Made by a program: the position numbers and the translations under genes. A DNA stretch of 64,000 nt from Achromobacter kerstersii (lineage in GTDB: Bacteria; Pseudomonadota; Gammaproteobacteria; Burkholderiales; Burkholderiaceae_B), in contig NZ_CADIJQ010000001.1 of NCBI RefSeq assembly GCF_902859595.1, positions 1,922,001 to 1,986,000 on the forward strand, given 5' to 3'. The notes under the pieces are model-generated. The model was not told the DNA's origin, made no database searches, and saw nothing but the letters and a program-made list of their open reading frames with translations. This document shows positions 8,580-17,825 of this stretch, in pieces. Position 1 is the stretch's first letter, and the number at the start of each line of letters is the position of its first letter.

Positions 8580-8599
8580 AATATTGTGCGGGAGACCCC

Positions 8600-9652
8600 A
8601 TGCCCCATATCTGGATTGAGTACTCGGGCAATCTGGCCCTGGATACGCGCGCCCTGATGCGCACCGTACAGGCTGCCGCCGTGGGTGACGGCAGCCTGTT
8701 TCCGTTGGCCGGCGCCCGCACCCGCGCCTTGCGGGTGGATGATTGCCTGATCGTCGATGGCCACCCAGACAATGCGTTCGTCCATGTGGTGCTGCGCATC
8801 GGACATGGCCGCAACGACGCGCAAAAGGCCGCGCTGGGTGAACGCGTTTTCCAGGCGCTGACCACGGTGCTGGCGCCGCAGATGGCCGCGCGCCCCTTGG
8901 GGATTTCGATGCAGATCGAAGAGGCAGACCCCGTGCTGAACTACAAGCTGAACAACTACCGCGACTATCTGGCGGCCAGAGCCGCCCAGACAAGTGCCGC
9001 GCTCGCCGCGCCGCCGCGCAGCGTGGTGGGTGCGGCGCTGAACACGCGGCAAGCGTTGGCCGCCTTGGGCAGCGCCGTGGACGCCCCGCCCTACAAGGCC
9101 GCGCCCAAGGCGCCCGTGCTCTACATCAAACCCGCAAACACCTATGCGCAAGACGGCGACGTCATCACGCTGCCGGCGGACATCACTGAAGTGCAAGTGG
9201 GCGCCACCTTGGGCGTGGTGTTCGCACGCCGCGCAACACGGCTGAGCGAGTCGGAAGCGTTGGACGTGGTGGCGGGGTATCGCGTAGTGGCCGATTTGTC
9301 TGTGCCGCACGCGAGCTACTTCCGCCCCGCCCTCAAACAGCAATGCCGCGACGGATTCTGCCCTATTGGCCGTGATTTGGCGCCCGCCTCTGCCATTGCC
9401 AACCCCGACGCGCTCGACATCGAGGTGTGGGTGGATGGCGTGGTCGCGCAGCGCGCCAGCACCGCCGACCTGGTCCGCCCCGTTGCCCGCCTGATCGCCG
9501 ACGTGACGCAGTTCATGAGCTTTGAGGCGGGCGACATGCTGCTGGTTGGCACGCCGCACGACGCGCCGCGCCTGCGCGCCGGGCAGCGCTACGACATCCG
9601 CATCGCGCAGGTTGGCACGTTGGGCAACGCGTTGGCCGCCGCCACGGTTTAA
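8600..9652 (+). CDS. fusion of HpaF isomerase with an HpaG1-like FAH domain
   Basis: 350 residues in two parts. Residues 1-126 match 5-carboxymethyl-2-hydroxymuconate delta-isomerase (HpaF, tautomerase superfamily), including the N-terminal Pro after Met, AFVHVVLRIGHGR and IEEADPVLNYKLNN. Residues about 165-350 are a fumarylacetoacetate-hydrolase fold like the N-terminal half of HpaG (decarboxylase/isomerase). Aligned to HpaG2 next door, the two Glu metal ligands (E98, E100 there) are replaced by G201 and T203 while D232 is kept, so this FAH half may be structural. GGGAG precedes the ATG. It is the first gene of the rightward operon, 10 bases before hpaG2. Confidence 0.88.
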   Translation: MPHIWIEYSGNLALDTRALMRTVQAAAVGDGSLFPLAGARTRALRVDDCLIVDGHPDNAFVHVVLRIGHGRNDAQKAALGERVFQALTTVLAPQMAARPLGISMQIEEADPVLNYKLNNYRDYLAARAAQTSAALAAPPRSVVGAALNTRQALAALGSAVDAPPYKAAPKAPVLYIKPANTYAQDGDVITLPADITEVQVGATLGVVFARRATRLSESEALDVVAGYRVVADLSVPHASYFRPALKQQCRDGFCPIGRDLAPASAIANPDALDIEVWVDGVVAQRASTADLVRPVARLIADVTQFMSFEAGDMLLVGTPHDAPRLRAGQRYDIRIAQVGTLGNALAAATV

Positions 9653-9662
9653 GGACGAATCC

Positions 9663-10412
9663 ATGAAACACGCACGCATCGCCTATGAAGGCGCTATCCA
9701 CGCCGCCACCGAAGCGCAGCCCGGCCACGTCCGCCTGGCCGACGGCCGCGTCCTGGCCGAAGACGCCGTGACGTGGCTGCCGCCCATCGAACCGCGCACG
9801 ACCTTCACGCTGGCCATCAATTACGCGGACCATGCCAAAGAGCTGGCCTTCAAGGCGCCCGACGAACCCTTGGGCTTTCTGAAGGCGGCCAACACCTTCG
9901 TCGGGCACCGCGCGCAAACGCTGCGCCCGGCCGACGTCGGCTTCATGCACTATGAATGCGAGCTGGCTGTCGTGATCGGCAAAACGGCGCGCGGCGTCTC
10001 GCGCGATCAAGCCTACGACTACGTGGCGGGCTACACGGTGGCCAACGATTACGCGCTGCGCGACTACCTGGAAAACTGGTATCGCCCCAACCTGCGCGTG
10101 AAAAGCCGCGACACCTGCACGCCACTGGGCCCTTGGCTGGTCGACCGCGACGACGTGCCAGACCCCATGAACCTGAATCTGCGCACCACCGTCAACGGCG
10201 TCGAAACCCAACGCGGCAATACGCGCGACATGGTGTTCGACGTACCCGCCCTGATCGAATACTTCAGCAGCTTCATGACGCTTTCCGCGGGCGACCTGAT
10301 CCTGACCGGCACGCCCGACGGCATCGTCAATGTGGCGCCGGGTGACGAAGTTGTCACTGAAATCGAAGGCATCGGCCGGCTGGTCAACACGCTTGTTCCC
10401 TACCCCTCGTGA
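9663..10412 (+). CDS. hpaG2: HpaG2, 5-oxopent-3-ene-1,2,5-tricarboxylate decarboxylase/isomerase subunit
   Basis: An FAH-family enzyme of 249 residues that decarboxylates the isomerised ring-cleavage product and sets up 2-oxohept-diene dioate for hydration. The metal ligands E98, E100 ([11 protein letters not shown]) and D129 (VANDYALRD) are present, as is the C-terminal [12 protein letters not shown] motif of the fold. It corresponds to the C-terminal half of the fused E. coli HpaG; here it is a separate gene and the N-terminal-half homologue sits in the upstream fusion. AAGGA lies before the ATG. An open extension to 9522 is a shadow of the upstream gene. Confidence 0.92.
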   Translation: MKHARIAYEGAIHAATEAQPGHVRLADGRVLAEDAVTWLPPIEPRTTFTLAINYADHAKELAFKAPDEPLGFLKAANTFVGHRAQTLRPADVGFMHYECELAVVIGKTARGVSRDQAYDYVAGYTVANDYALRDYLENWYRPNLRVKSRDTCTPLGPWLVDRDDVPDPMNLNLRTTVNGVETQRGNTRDMVFDVPALIEYFSSFMTLSAGDLILTGTPDGIVNVAPGDEVVTEIEGIGRLVNTLVPYPS

Positions 10413-10431
10413 GCCCTCTACAGGACACCCC

Positions 10432-11235
10432 ATGCTAGACACCCAAACGGTGCGCAACCTTGCCGCGCGCCTGCACGACGCCGAACGCAGCCGGCAGCAG
10501 ATCGGCCAGATTTCACTGGAACACCCGGACATCACCATCGCCGACGCGTACGCCATTCAGCGCGCGTGGATGGACATCAAGCTGGCAGAAGGCCGCGTGA
10601 AGCGCGGGCACAAGATTGGGCTGACGTCGCGCGCCATGCAGCAGGCATCGCAAATCAACGAACCCGATTTCGGCATGCTGCTGGACGATATGTTCTTTGC
10701 CGATGGCAGCGACATTCCCGCAAGCCGGTTCATCCTGCCGCGCCTGGAAGTCGAGCTGGCGTTTGTGCTGGGCAAGCGGCTGCAAGGCCCGAACGTGACG
10801 TTGTTCCAGGTGTATGACGCGGTGGATTACGTGATCCCGGCGCTTGAGATCATCGACGCGCGCTCACACGGCATCGACCCCGCCACGCAGCGCCCGCGCA
10901 AGGTGTTCGACACCATCGCCGACAACGCCGCGAACGCGGGCGTGGTGATGGGCGGTCGGCCCGTGAAGATCGGCGAGCTGGACTTGCGTTGGGTGGGCGC
11001 CATCTTGTCGCGCAACGCCGTCATCGAGGAAACCGGCGTGGCCGCAGGCGTCTTGAATCACCCGGCCAATGGCGTAGTATGGCTGGCTAACAAGCTGGCC
11101 GCCCACGACGTGGCGCTGGAAGCCGGGGAGATCATTTTGTCGGGTTCGTTCACGCGCCCGATCGCAGCCCGGCCCGGCGACACCTTCAATGTCGACTACG
11201 GCGTGCTGGGTTCCGTCAACTGTCATTTCATCTAA
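10432..11235 (+). CDS. hpaH: 2-oxo-hept-4-ene-1,7-dioate hydratase
   Basis: 267 residues of the HpaH/MhpD hydratase family, which adds water to 2-oxo-hept-4-ene-1,7-dioate to give 4-hydroxy-2-oxoheptanedioate. Family landmarks seen are [11 protein letters not shown], the acidic [11 protein letters not shown] segment that binds the metal, [10 protein letters not shown], and [13 protein letters not shown] near the C-terminus. AGGAC precedes the ATG at 10432. It lies 19 bases after hpaG2 and 6 bases before hpaI. Confidence 0.93.
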   Translation: MLDTQTVRNLAARLHDAERSRQQIGQISLEHPDITIADAYAIQRAWMDIKLAEGRVKRGHKIGLTSRAMQQASQINEPDFGMLLDDMFFADGSDIPASRFILPRLEVELAFVLGKRLQGPNVTLFQVYDAVDYVIPALEIIDARSHGIDPATQRPRKVFDTIADNAANAGVVMGGRPVKIGELDLRWVGAILSRNAVIEETGVAAGVLNHPANGVVWLANKLAAHDVALEAGEIILSGSFTRPIAARPGDTFNVDYGVLGSVNCHFI

Positions 11236-11241
11236 CACGGC

Positions 11242-12051
11242 ATGCCGTCCATGGACATCCTGACCAACACCTTCAAGCAAGCCTTGCGCGACCGCCAACC
11301 CCAGATCGGCCTGTGGGCCGGGCTGGCCAGCGCCTACACCTCCGAGATCGTCGCCGGCGCCGGCTTTGACTGGCTGCTGATTGACGGCGAACACGCCCCC
11401 AACACCTTGCAGACGACGCTGTCGCAACTGCAATCGGTGGCCGCTTACCCGGTAGCCGCCGTGGTGCGCCCCGCCTGGAACGACCCGGTACAGATCAAGC
11501 AGATTCTGGACACCGGCGCGCAGACCTTGCTGGTGCCGATGATTCAGTCCGCCGACGAAGCGCGCGCGGCGGTGGCCGCCGTGCGCTATCCGCCCGCAGG
11601 CATTCGTGGCGTGGGCAGCGCGCTGGCGCGTTCGTCGCGTTGGAACCGCATCCCGAATTACCTGGAGCGCGCGAACGACCAGATGTGCGTGCTGGTGCAA
11701 ATCGAAACGCCGGCCGGCCTCGCCGCGCTGGATGAGATCCTGGCGGTGGAAGGGGTGGACGGCGCCTTCATCGGCCCGGCCGACCTGTCGGCGGGCATGG
11801 GCTACCTGGGGCAGCCTGACCACCCCGAGGTCTTGAAGACCATCGACGACGCCATCACCCGCATCGTGCGCTCGGGCAAGGCCGCGGGCATCCTGCACGG
11901 CGGCGTGGCGCAAGCCAAGCACTATCTGGAATTGGGCGCCACCTTTGTGGCCGTGGGCGTGGACGCCATTCTGCTGGCGCGCGCCGCCGAAAACCTGGCG
12001 GCGCAATTCAAGGATGTGAAGCCGGTGGCAGCGGGCAAAGGTCCGTACTGA
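11242..12051 (+). CDS. hpaI: 4-hydroxy-2-oxoheptanedioate aldolase
   Basis: A class II, metal-dependent aldolase that splits 4-hydroxy-2-oxoheptanedioate to pyruvate and succinate semialdehyde, the last pathway step. 269 residues closely resemble enterobacterial HpaI: the [14 protein letters not shown] strand, [35 protein letters not shown], and metal-ligand Glu and Asp in VQIETPAG and [12 protein letters not shown]. An ATG at 11251 is an equally possible start. A strong terminator follows. The hpaBC hydroxylase and a transporter gene are not in the window, so only the lower pathway is encoded here. Confidence 0.94.
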   Translation: MPSMDILTNTFKQALRDRQPQIGLWAGLASAYTSEIVAGAGFDWLLIDGEHAPNTLQTTLSQLQSVAAYPVAAVVRPAWNDPVQIKQILDTGAQTLLVPMIQSADEARAAVAAVRYPPAGIRGVGSALARSSRWNRIPNYLERANDQMCVLVQIETPAGLAALDEILAVEGVDGAFIGPADLSAGMGYLGQPDHPEVLKTIDDAITRIVRSGKAAGILHGGVAQAKHYLELGATFVAVGVDAILLARAAENLAAQFKDVKPVAAGKGPY

Positions 12052-12071
12052 CCGCGGTATTCACGAATAAA

Positions 12072-12094
12072 AAAAGCGCACCTTGTGCGCTTTT
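12072..12094. terminator. bidirectional rho-independent terminator
   Basis: AAAAGCGCAC-CTT-GTGCGCTTTT: a 6-bp GC stem with flanking A and T runs. It terminates hpaI rightward and the convergent SDR gene leftward. Confidence 0.9.
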
Positions 12095-12117
12095 CTCTTG
12101 GGGCCGACGGAACGCAA

Positions 12118-12837
12118 TCAGGAACGACCGCCCAGGCTGCCCCCGCCATCCACGCCCAGCACCTGGCCGGTAATGAAGCCCGCGTCATCGGACAGCAGGA
12201 AGGCGATGGCGGCGGCCACTTCGGCCGGCGTGCCCAGGCGCTTCATGGGCACGGAAGCCAGCGCGCGCTTTTCGCCTTCGCTGCCAGCCGGGCGCGTGGC
12301 GCGGAACATTTCGGTTTCGATCGGGCCGGGGGCCACCGCATTGGCGGTGACGCCATACTCGGCCAGCTCCAGCGCCCAGGTGCGGGTGCAACCGACCAGC
12401 GCGTTCTTGGCGGCGGAATACGCAGTGCGGTCCAGGCCGCCATAAATGGCGCGGCTGACGACGTTGACGATGCGGCCGGCGCGGCGCACTTTCATGGATT
12501 CAATAAAGGCCTGCGTGACTTGCACCGCCACGCGCACGTTCAAGTCCAGCACGTTGTACAGCGTGGCCAGATCAATTTCACCCAGCGGTTGCGGCGACGC
12601 GATGCCGACGTTGTTGACGACGGCGTCGACGGGGAATTTCTCGCGGATTTCGCGCAGCACTTCTTCGGTGCGGCCAGCGTCGGCCAGGTCACAGGCGTAC
12701 AGATAACCGGGGAAATCGACATCCGTCGTGTTGCGCGCGATGCCCACCACATGACAACCCATGTCGGACAGCCGCTGCGTCAGCGCCCAGCCTATGCCCT
12801 TGGTGGCACCCGTAATGAGCACGCATTTGTCCTTCAT
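12118..12837 (-). CDS. SDR-family oxidoreductase (FabG-like)
   Basis: A classical short-chain dehydrogenase/reductase of 239 residues. The nucleotide-binding motif TGATKGIG lies at 9-16, NNVG (in place of the usual NNAG) at 75-78, and catalytic S128, Y140 and K144 (YSAAK) are all present. The C-terminal FITGQVLGVDGG is typical of FabG relatives. The substrate cannot be told. It is a single gene between the hpa operon and alr; GAGG lies a little far upstream of the ATG. Confidence 0.88.
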   Translation of the reverse strand: MKDKCVLITGATKGIGWALTQRLSDMGCHVVGIARNTTDVDFPGYLYACDLADAGRTEEVLREIREKFPVDAVVNNVGIASPQPLGEIDLATLYNVLDLNVRVAVQVTQAFIESMKVRRAGRIVNVVSRAIYGGLDRTAYSAAKNALVGCTRTWALELAEYGVTANAVAPGPIETEMFRATRPAGSEGEKRALASVPMKRLGTPAEVAAAIAFLLSDDAGFITGQVLGVDGGGSLGGRS

Positions 12838-12963
12838 GGATCGAAACCTCGTAGTCTGTTTGCTTGGTCAAAAACGGGCGCTTGGGCGCCCGGTGTTCCC
12901 AGTAGACACCATCCTGAGATGGCTGTCTTGTAAATTGCGTAGCAAATCTTGCCCGGCGGACAC

Positions 12964-12984
12964 CCTGCCGCCCGGGACGGCAGG
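12964..12984 (-). terminator. possible alr terminator
   Basis: CCTGCCG at 12964-12970 pairs with CGGCAGG at 12978-12984 around a 7-nt loop, about 20 bases beyond the alr stop. No T-run is present. Confidence 0.35.
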
Positions 12985-13001
12985 CGGCGAAATCAGCGCG
13001 T

Positions 13002-14129
13002 TCAGGCGTCGCGGGTGACGGGTACGCGGGGCGCCAGTGCGCACAGCAGCTCGTAGCCGATGGTGCCGGCGGCCATGGCCACTTCGTCCACCGACGGGCC
13101 GTCTTCGCCGAACAGCACGACGGGCGCGCCGACGCCCGCGGCGGGAATCGGGTCCAGGTCGACGATCAGCATGTCCATGGATACGCGGCCCAAGAGCTGG
13201 GTGCGGATGCCGGCCACGACAACCGGCGTGCCGGTGGTGGCGTGCCGCGGGTAGCCGTCGGCGTAGCCGCAGGCGACGATGCCCACGCGCATGGGGCGTT
13301 CGGCGCGGAAGATGGCGCCGTAGCCCACCGAATCGCCCGCCTTCAGCTCTTGCACCGCGATGATCTCGGAGCTGAGCGTCATGGCAGGCTTCAGGCCGAA
13401 CGACGTGGCTTCAGCATCCGCGAACGGCGACGCGCCGTACAGGCAGATGCCCGGGCGCACCCAATGGGTTTGCGCCGGGGTGCTGACCGCGATGTCGGCA
13501 AAGCGCAAGGTGGCGGCCGAGTTGCAGACGCTGATTGCGCCCGGCATCTTATGCGTCACCGAATTAAACACGGCCAGTTGCTCGGTCACGCCTTGGGGGC
13601 CGTCCGCGCAGGCAAAGTGCGTCATCTTGCCCACCGAACCCAGCGTGCCCTGCTGTTGCAGCAGCATCGCGCGTTCATGGGCGGCGGGATAGGCGGCGGG
13701 GCTGAAGCCCAGGCGGTTCATGCCGCTGTTCAGCTTCAGCATGACGTCCACGCGGCGGGTGAAACGCGCGCGCGCCAGCATGTCCAGCTGTTCGCGGTTG
13801 TGTACGGTGGTGCTGAGATGGTAGCGGTCGACCAGATCCAGGTCGGACGGCTTGAAGAACCCTTCCAGCAGCAGAATGGGGCCGCCCCAACCGGCTTCGC
13901 GGCAGCGCACGGCTTCGTCCAGATCCAGCATCGCCAGGCCTTGCGCCTTGGAGAACCCCGTGACCGCTTGCTCAATGCCGTGTCCATACGCGTTGGCCTT
14001 GATGACCGCCCAGATGGAGGGCGGCAGGCCGGACGCGGCGGCGGCGGTTTGTTCAAGATGGTGGCGCACGGTGGCAAGATTGTGCGCAAGCGCGGAGACG
14101 GAAACAGTGGCTGATATGGGGCGCGGCAT
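13002..14129 (-). CDS. alr: alanine racemase
   Basis: A PLP-dependent enzyme that makes D-alanine for peptidoglycan. 375 residues. The PLP lysine is K44 in AVIKANAYGHG, and the catalytic tyrosine of the second domain is in SVGYGAIFRAE. Other family marks are LKLNSGMNRLGF, IRPGICLYGASPF-like VRPGICLYGASPF, and VSMDMLIVDL. Whether it is the anabolic Alr or the catabolic DadX cannot be decided; no dadA lies beside it, and in Burkholderiales a single gene often serves both roles. Confidence 0.95.
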   Translation of the reverse strand: MPRPISATVSVSALAHNLATVRHHLEQTAAAASGLPPSIWAVIKANAYGHGIEQAVTGFSKAQGLAMLDLDEAVRCREAGWGGPILLLEGFFKPSDLDLVDRYHLSTTVHNREQLDMLARARFTRRVDVMLKLNSGMNRLGFSPAAYPAAHERAMLLQQQGTLGSVGKMTHFACADGPQGVTEQLAVFNSVTHKMPGAISVCNSAATLRFADIAVSTPAQTHWVRPGICLYGASPFADAEATSFGLKPAMTLSSEIIAVQELKAGDSVGYGAIFRAERPMRVGIVACGYADGYPRHATTGTPVVVAGIRTQLLGRVSMDMLIVDLDPIPAAGVGAPVVLFGEDGPSVDEVAMAAGTIGYELLCALAPRVPVTRDA

Positions 14130-14166
14130 GGTGTGAGATCCTGTGGCGCTTAAGTCTAACTGATCG

Positions 14167-14250
14167 ACGCCCTCGCGGGGACGCCCTCGCAGGGACGCCC
14201 TCGCAGGGATGCCCTCGCAGGGATGCCCTCGCCGGTACGCCCTGACGGGG
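14167..14250. repeat. 14-bp tandem repeat, six copies
   Basis: Six exact-length units of the form ACGCCCTCGCAGGG (variants ACGCCCTCGCGGGG, ATGCCCTCGCAGGG, ATGCCCTCGCCGGT, ACGCCCTGACGGGG) fill 84 bases of the 199-base gap between the divergent alr and hpnC starts. The central copies are identical, suggesting recent expansion. Confidence 0.85.
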
Positions 14251-14328
14251 ATAGCGCCCCGCCCAAAAAAGCGACTACTCTAAAATGCGTCGAACACGGT
14301 CCACCGGACCCGATCTGCACCGCTATCC

Positions 14329-15159
14329 ATGTCCATCGATCACTACGAAAACTTTCCCGTCGCCTCGCTGCTGCTGCCGCGCAGGCTTCGCGGCGCCGTG
14401 ACCGATATCTACCGGTTCGCCCGCTCGGCGGACGATATCGCCGACGAAGGCAGCGCGTCTGACGCCGAACGTCTGGCGCAGCTGGCCGCCTACCGCACCG
14501 AGCTGCACCGCATTGGCGCGGAGCCCGGCACGGTGCCCCCGCCCGGCCTGCCGCCGTTGTCGGACGTCTTCACGCCGCTGGCCAAGACCATCGCCCAGCA
14601 CCAGTTGCCCATCACGCCGTTCTACGACCTGTTGTCCGCCTTTGAGCAGGACATCACCGTCAAACGCTACGAAGACTACGCGTCGCTTGCCGACTATTGC
14701 ACGCGCTCGGCCAACCCGGTTGGCCGCCTGATGCTGCATCTGTTCAATGCCACCAGCCCGCAGGACATCGCCGAAAGCGACGCCATCTGCACCGGGCTGC
14801 AACAGGTGAACTTCTGGCAGGACGTGCGGGTGGACTGGCACAAGCATCGCGTCTACCTGCCACAGGAAGACCTGCGCCGCCACGGCGTCACCGATGACGA
14901 CCTGGCCGCCTGCCGCCTGACGCCCGCGTGGCGCGAGTTGATGGCCTTCCAGGTCGAACGCACGCGAGCGCTGCTACACTTCGGCGCTCCGCTGGCGCGC
15001 CGCCTGCCGGGCCGCATCGGCCTGGAGCTTCGCCTGGTGGTGCAAGGCGGGCTGCGCGTGCTGGAGCGTATCGAGGCAAGCAGCTACGATGTATTCATGA
15101 ATCGCCCCGAATTGGGCGCCAAAGACTGGGCCATCATGCTGTGGCGCTCTATCAAGTAA
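14329..15159 (+). CDS. hpnC: squalene synthesis protein HpnC
   Basis: A trans-isoprenyl diphosphate synthase (squalene/phytoene synthase fold) of 276 residues. In the HpnCDE route HpnC converts presqualene diphosphate to hydroxysqualene. The two aspartate-rich regions are seen: RSADDIADE at 33-41 and FWQDVRVDW around 163-171. It is the first gene of the hpnCDE operon and is followed by hpnD after 16 bases. The 14-bp repeat array lies just upstream. Confidence 0.92.
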   Translation: MSIDHYENFPVASLLLPRRLRGAVTDIYRFARSADDIADEGSASDAERLAQLAAYRTELHRIGAEPGTVPPPGLPPLSDVFTPLAKTIAQHQLPITPFYDLLSAFEQDITVKRYEDYASLADYCTRSANPVGRLMLHLFNATSPQDIAESDAICTGLQQVNFWQDVRVDWHKHRVYLPQEDLRRHGVTDDDLAACRLTPAWRELMAFQVERTRALLHFGAPLARRLPGRIGLELRLVVQGGLRVLERIEASSYDVFMNRPELGAKDWAIMLWRSIK

Positions 15160-15175
15160 CAGGCCCTGCCTATCT

Positions 15176-16039
15176 ATGACCCCTGACGAATACTGCCAGG
15201 AAAAGGCCGCGAAAAGCGGTTCCAGCTTCTACTACTCATTCCTGTTCCTGCCCCCCGAACGCCGCCGCGCGATCACGGCGCTGTACGCCTACTGCCGCGA
15301 AGTGGACGACGTGGTGGACGAATGCACCGACCCGTCGCTGGCGCGCATCAAGCTGGCGTGGTGGCGCACGCAGGTCGACCAGATGTTCGACGGCAAGCCC
15401 GATCACCCCGTGACGCGCGCGTTGCAGCCGCATCTGGAAAGCTGTTCGATCACCCGCGAGCGCCTGCTGGCTGTGGTCGATGGCATGGAAATGGATCTGG
15501 ACCAGACCCGCTATCTGGACTGGCCTGGCCTGCGCAAATACTGCTGGCACGCCGCTGGCGTGGTGGGCGAACTCTCGGCTGGCGTGTTCGGCTACAGCGA
15601 TCCCAAGACGCTGGTCTACGCTGAAAAGCTGGGCTTGGCGTTCCAGATGACCAACATCATCCGTGACGTTGGCGACGATGCGCGCCGCGGCCGCATCTAC
15701 ATTCCGGTGAACGACATGCAGCAGTTCGAGGTCAAGGCCTCGGACATTCTGAACGGCGAATACTCGGACCGTTTCAGCGCGCTGATGAAGTTCCAGGCCG
15801 ACCGCGCCCGTGAGCTTTACCGCGAGGCCATGAGCAATCTGCCCGAAGTTGACCGCCGGTCGCAACGCCCTGGGCTGATGATGGCGGCGATCTATTACGC
15901 GCTGCTTGACGAGATCGAGCGCGACAACTGGCAGGTGCTGCATCAGCGCATCTCGCTCACGCCGCTGCGCAAACTGTGGCTGGCCTGGAAAACCTGGGTG
16001 GGCGGCGGACGCGGACTGGTCCGCCGGTTGGCGCGGTGA
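15176..16039 (+). CDS. hpnD: presqualene diphosphate synthase HpnD
   Basis: A paralogue of HpnC, 287 residues, that condenses two farnesyl diphosphates to presqualene diphosphate. The first metal-binding motif is REVDDVVDE at 41-49 and the second IIRDVGDDARRGR around 160-172. The C-terminus (LRKLWLAWKTW) is basic and amphipathic, which could favour membrane contact. Its TGA overlaps the GTG start of hpnE. Confidence 0.94.
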   Translation: MTPDEYCQEKAAKSGSSFYYSFLFLPPERRRAITALYAYCREVDDVVDECTDPSLARIKLAWWRTQVDQMFDGKPDHPVTRALQPHLESCSITRERLLAVVDGMEMDLDQTRYLDWPGLRKYCWHAAGVVGELSAGVFGYSDPKTLVYAEKLGLAFQMTNIIRDVGDDARRGRIYIPVNDMQQFEVKASDILNGEYSDRFSALMKFQADRARELYREAMSNLPEVDRRSQRPGLMMAAIYYALLDEIERDNWQVLHQRISLTPLRKLWLAWKTWVGGGRGLVRRLAR

Positions 16040-17358
16040 AGGCGGCGGTAATCGGCGCGGGCTGGGCTGGCTTGGCGGCCAGCGTGGCCCTGCGTGAAGC
16101 CGGCGCCAAAGTCACCGTATTCGAAGCCGGCCACACGCCTGGCGGCCGCGCCCGCCGCGTGTTCCACGAAGCCTTTGAAGCCCCGCTGGACAACGGCCAG
16201 CATCTGTTGTCGGGCGCCTACCGGCAAACGCTGGCGCTGATGCGCCGCGTGGGCCGCAACCCCGACGCGCTGCTGATGCGCCGCCCGTTGCGGCTGGCCA
16301 GCCTGGACGGCCGCTTCCATCTGTCTGCCCCCCGCCTGCCCGCTCCGCTGCACATGGCGATTGCCATCCTGCGCGCGCGCGGCTTGTCGTGGTCCGACCG
16401 CTTTGCCTCGCTGCGGCTGATGCGCGGCTTGAAAGCCATGTCGTGGTCGCCGCCGCGCGACTGGACGGTGCTGCAATTGCTGCACTATCACGCGCAATCC
16501 GATGTGCTGATCCGGCAAATCTGGGAACCGCTGTGCCTGGCCGCGCTGAACACGCCCACGGCCACGGCCAGCGCCACGTTGTTTGCCCGCGTGCTGCGCG
16601 ACAGCCTGGCCGGCGTGCGTGAAGACAGCGACCTGCTGCTGCCCTGCACCGACCTGTCCGCGCTGTGGCCCGACGCCGCCGCGCGCCAGGTCACGATGCG
16701 CTACGGCAGCACCGTGCGCCAGTTGCATCCGTCGGATGACGGCATCGTCGTCAACCAGGAACGCTTTGACGCCGCCGTGCTGGCCGTGCCGCCCACCTAC
16801 GCCGCGCGCCTGCTGGACGCCCCCTTGCGCGAAGCCGGTGCGACCGGCCTGCTAGAAGCCCTGAAAGCGTTCGACTACCTGCCCATCGCCACCCTGAACC
16901 TGCGGCTGGCCGAACCGTGGCGGCTGCCCGAACCCATGATGATGCTGCGTGAAGAAGCCGCCCGCGGCCACGTCGGCCAATGGCTATTCGACCGCGCGCA
17001 ATTGGCGGGTGACGCCAATTCGGGCGAACTGGCGGTGGTGGCCAGCGCCGCCACCAGCATCGCCGAACGCAATCGCCAGCAGGTGATCGAAGCGCTGATC
17101 GACCAGGTGGCGGAACAGGCAGCGCGCCATCCCGCGCGCCTGCCGGCCATGCCAGAGGTGTCGGCAGCGGAATTGCTGATTGAAAAACGCGCCACCTTCG
17201 CCGCGGTGCCGGGCCTGACCCGTCCACTAAACACCACGCCGTGGCCGACGTTGGCCCTGGCCGGCGACTGGACCGACACCGGCTACCCCGGCGTGTTGGA
17301 AGGCGCGGTACGCAGCGGCCTGCAAGCCGCCCGCGTGCTGAACCCGCACGCCAGCTGA
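16036..17358 (+). CDS. hpnE: hydroxysqualene dehydroxylase HpnE
   Basis: An FAD-dependent amine-oxidase/desaturase-fold enzyme of 440 residues that reduces hydroxysqualene to squalene. The N-terminal dinucleotide motif AVIGAGWAGLAASVALREAG is followed by the GGRARR motif, and the C-terminal FAD motif is LALAGDWTDTGYPGVLEGAVRSG-like. I start it at the GTG at 16036, overlapping the hpnD stop as GTGA (translational coupling), which brings the FAD motif to the N-terminus as the family requires. No squalene-hopene cyclase gene follows in the window. Confidence 0.92.
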   Translation: MKAAVIGAGWAGLAASVALREAGAKVTVFEAGHTPGGRARRVFHEAFEAPLDNGQHLLSGAYRQTLALMRRVGRNPDALLMRRPLRLASLDGRFHLSAPRLPAPLHMAIAILRARGLSWSDRFASLRLMRGLKAMSWSPPRDWTVLQLLHYHAQSDVLIRQIWEPLCLAALNTPTATASATLFARVLRDSLAGVREDSDLLLPCTDLSALWPDAAARQVTMRYGSTVRQLHPSDDGIVVNQERFDAAVLAVPPTYAARLLDAPLREAGATGLLEALKAFDYLPIATLNLRLAEPWRLPEPMMMLREEAARGHVGQWLFDRAQLAGDANSGELAVVASAATSIAERNRQQVIEALIDQVAEQAARHPARLPAMPEVSAAELLIEKRATFAAVPGLTRPLNTTPWPTLALAGDWTDTGYPGVLEGAVRSGLQAARVLNPHAS

Positions 17359-17406
17359 CCGTATCAATGCCTGGGCCCGTGCGGCGGACGCCCGTCCGCC
17401 GCCGGC

Positions 17407-17799
17407 TCAGCGCAGCAAGTGCGCGGTAGCCAGACCCGCCGCCGTCAGCGCCAACGACCCGATCAGGCTCAACCCCGCATAGCTCAGCGCGGTGCCATAC
17501 GCGCCGCGTTCCAGCATGGCGACCGTTTCGGCCGAGAAGGTCGAGAACGTGGTCAGCCCGCCCATGAACCCGGTGATGACGCCCAGCCGCACCCATGCGG
17601 GCCATTCCGGATGCCCGGCCACCAGCGCCAGCACCAGCCCCACCAGATACCCGCCCGCCAGATTGACCGCGAACGTGCCCCATGGCCACGACTCCACGTT
17701 CAACCACAGGCTGACCAGCCAGCGCGCCCACGCGCCCAAGACGGCGCCCAGGCCCACGGCCAGAAAATTCAGGGGAATCAGGGTTTGGTAGACGGACAT
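17407..17799 (-). CDS. crcB: fluoride ion channel FluC/CrcB
   Basis: A small inner-membrane protein of 130 residues with four hydrophobic helices. Signatures of the dual-topology fluoride channels are present: GAVLGAWARW near the N-terminus, WPWGTFAVNLAGGYLVG (the TFxxNxxG motif) and the Na+-site region GFMGGLTTFSTFS. Such channels export fluoride. The start at 17799 fits the family; a TTG at 17829 is possible. I looked for a fluoride riboswitch upstream and did not find its conserved core. Confidence 0.93.
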   Translation of the reverse strand: MSVYQTLIPLNFLAVGLGAVLGAWARWLVSLWLNVESWPWGTFAVNLAGGYLVGLVLALVAGHPEWPAWVRLGVITGFMGGLTTFSTFSAETVAMLERGAYGTALSYAGLSLIGSLALTAAGLATAHLLR

Positions 17800-17825
17800 G
17801 GGCGTGTGGATATACCAGGGACTTG

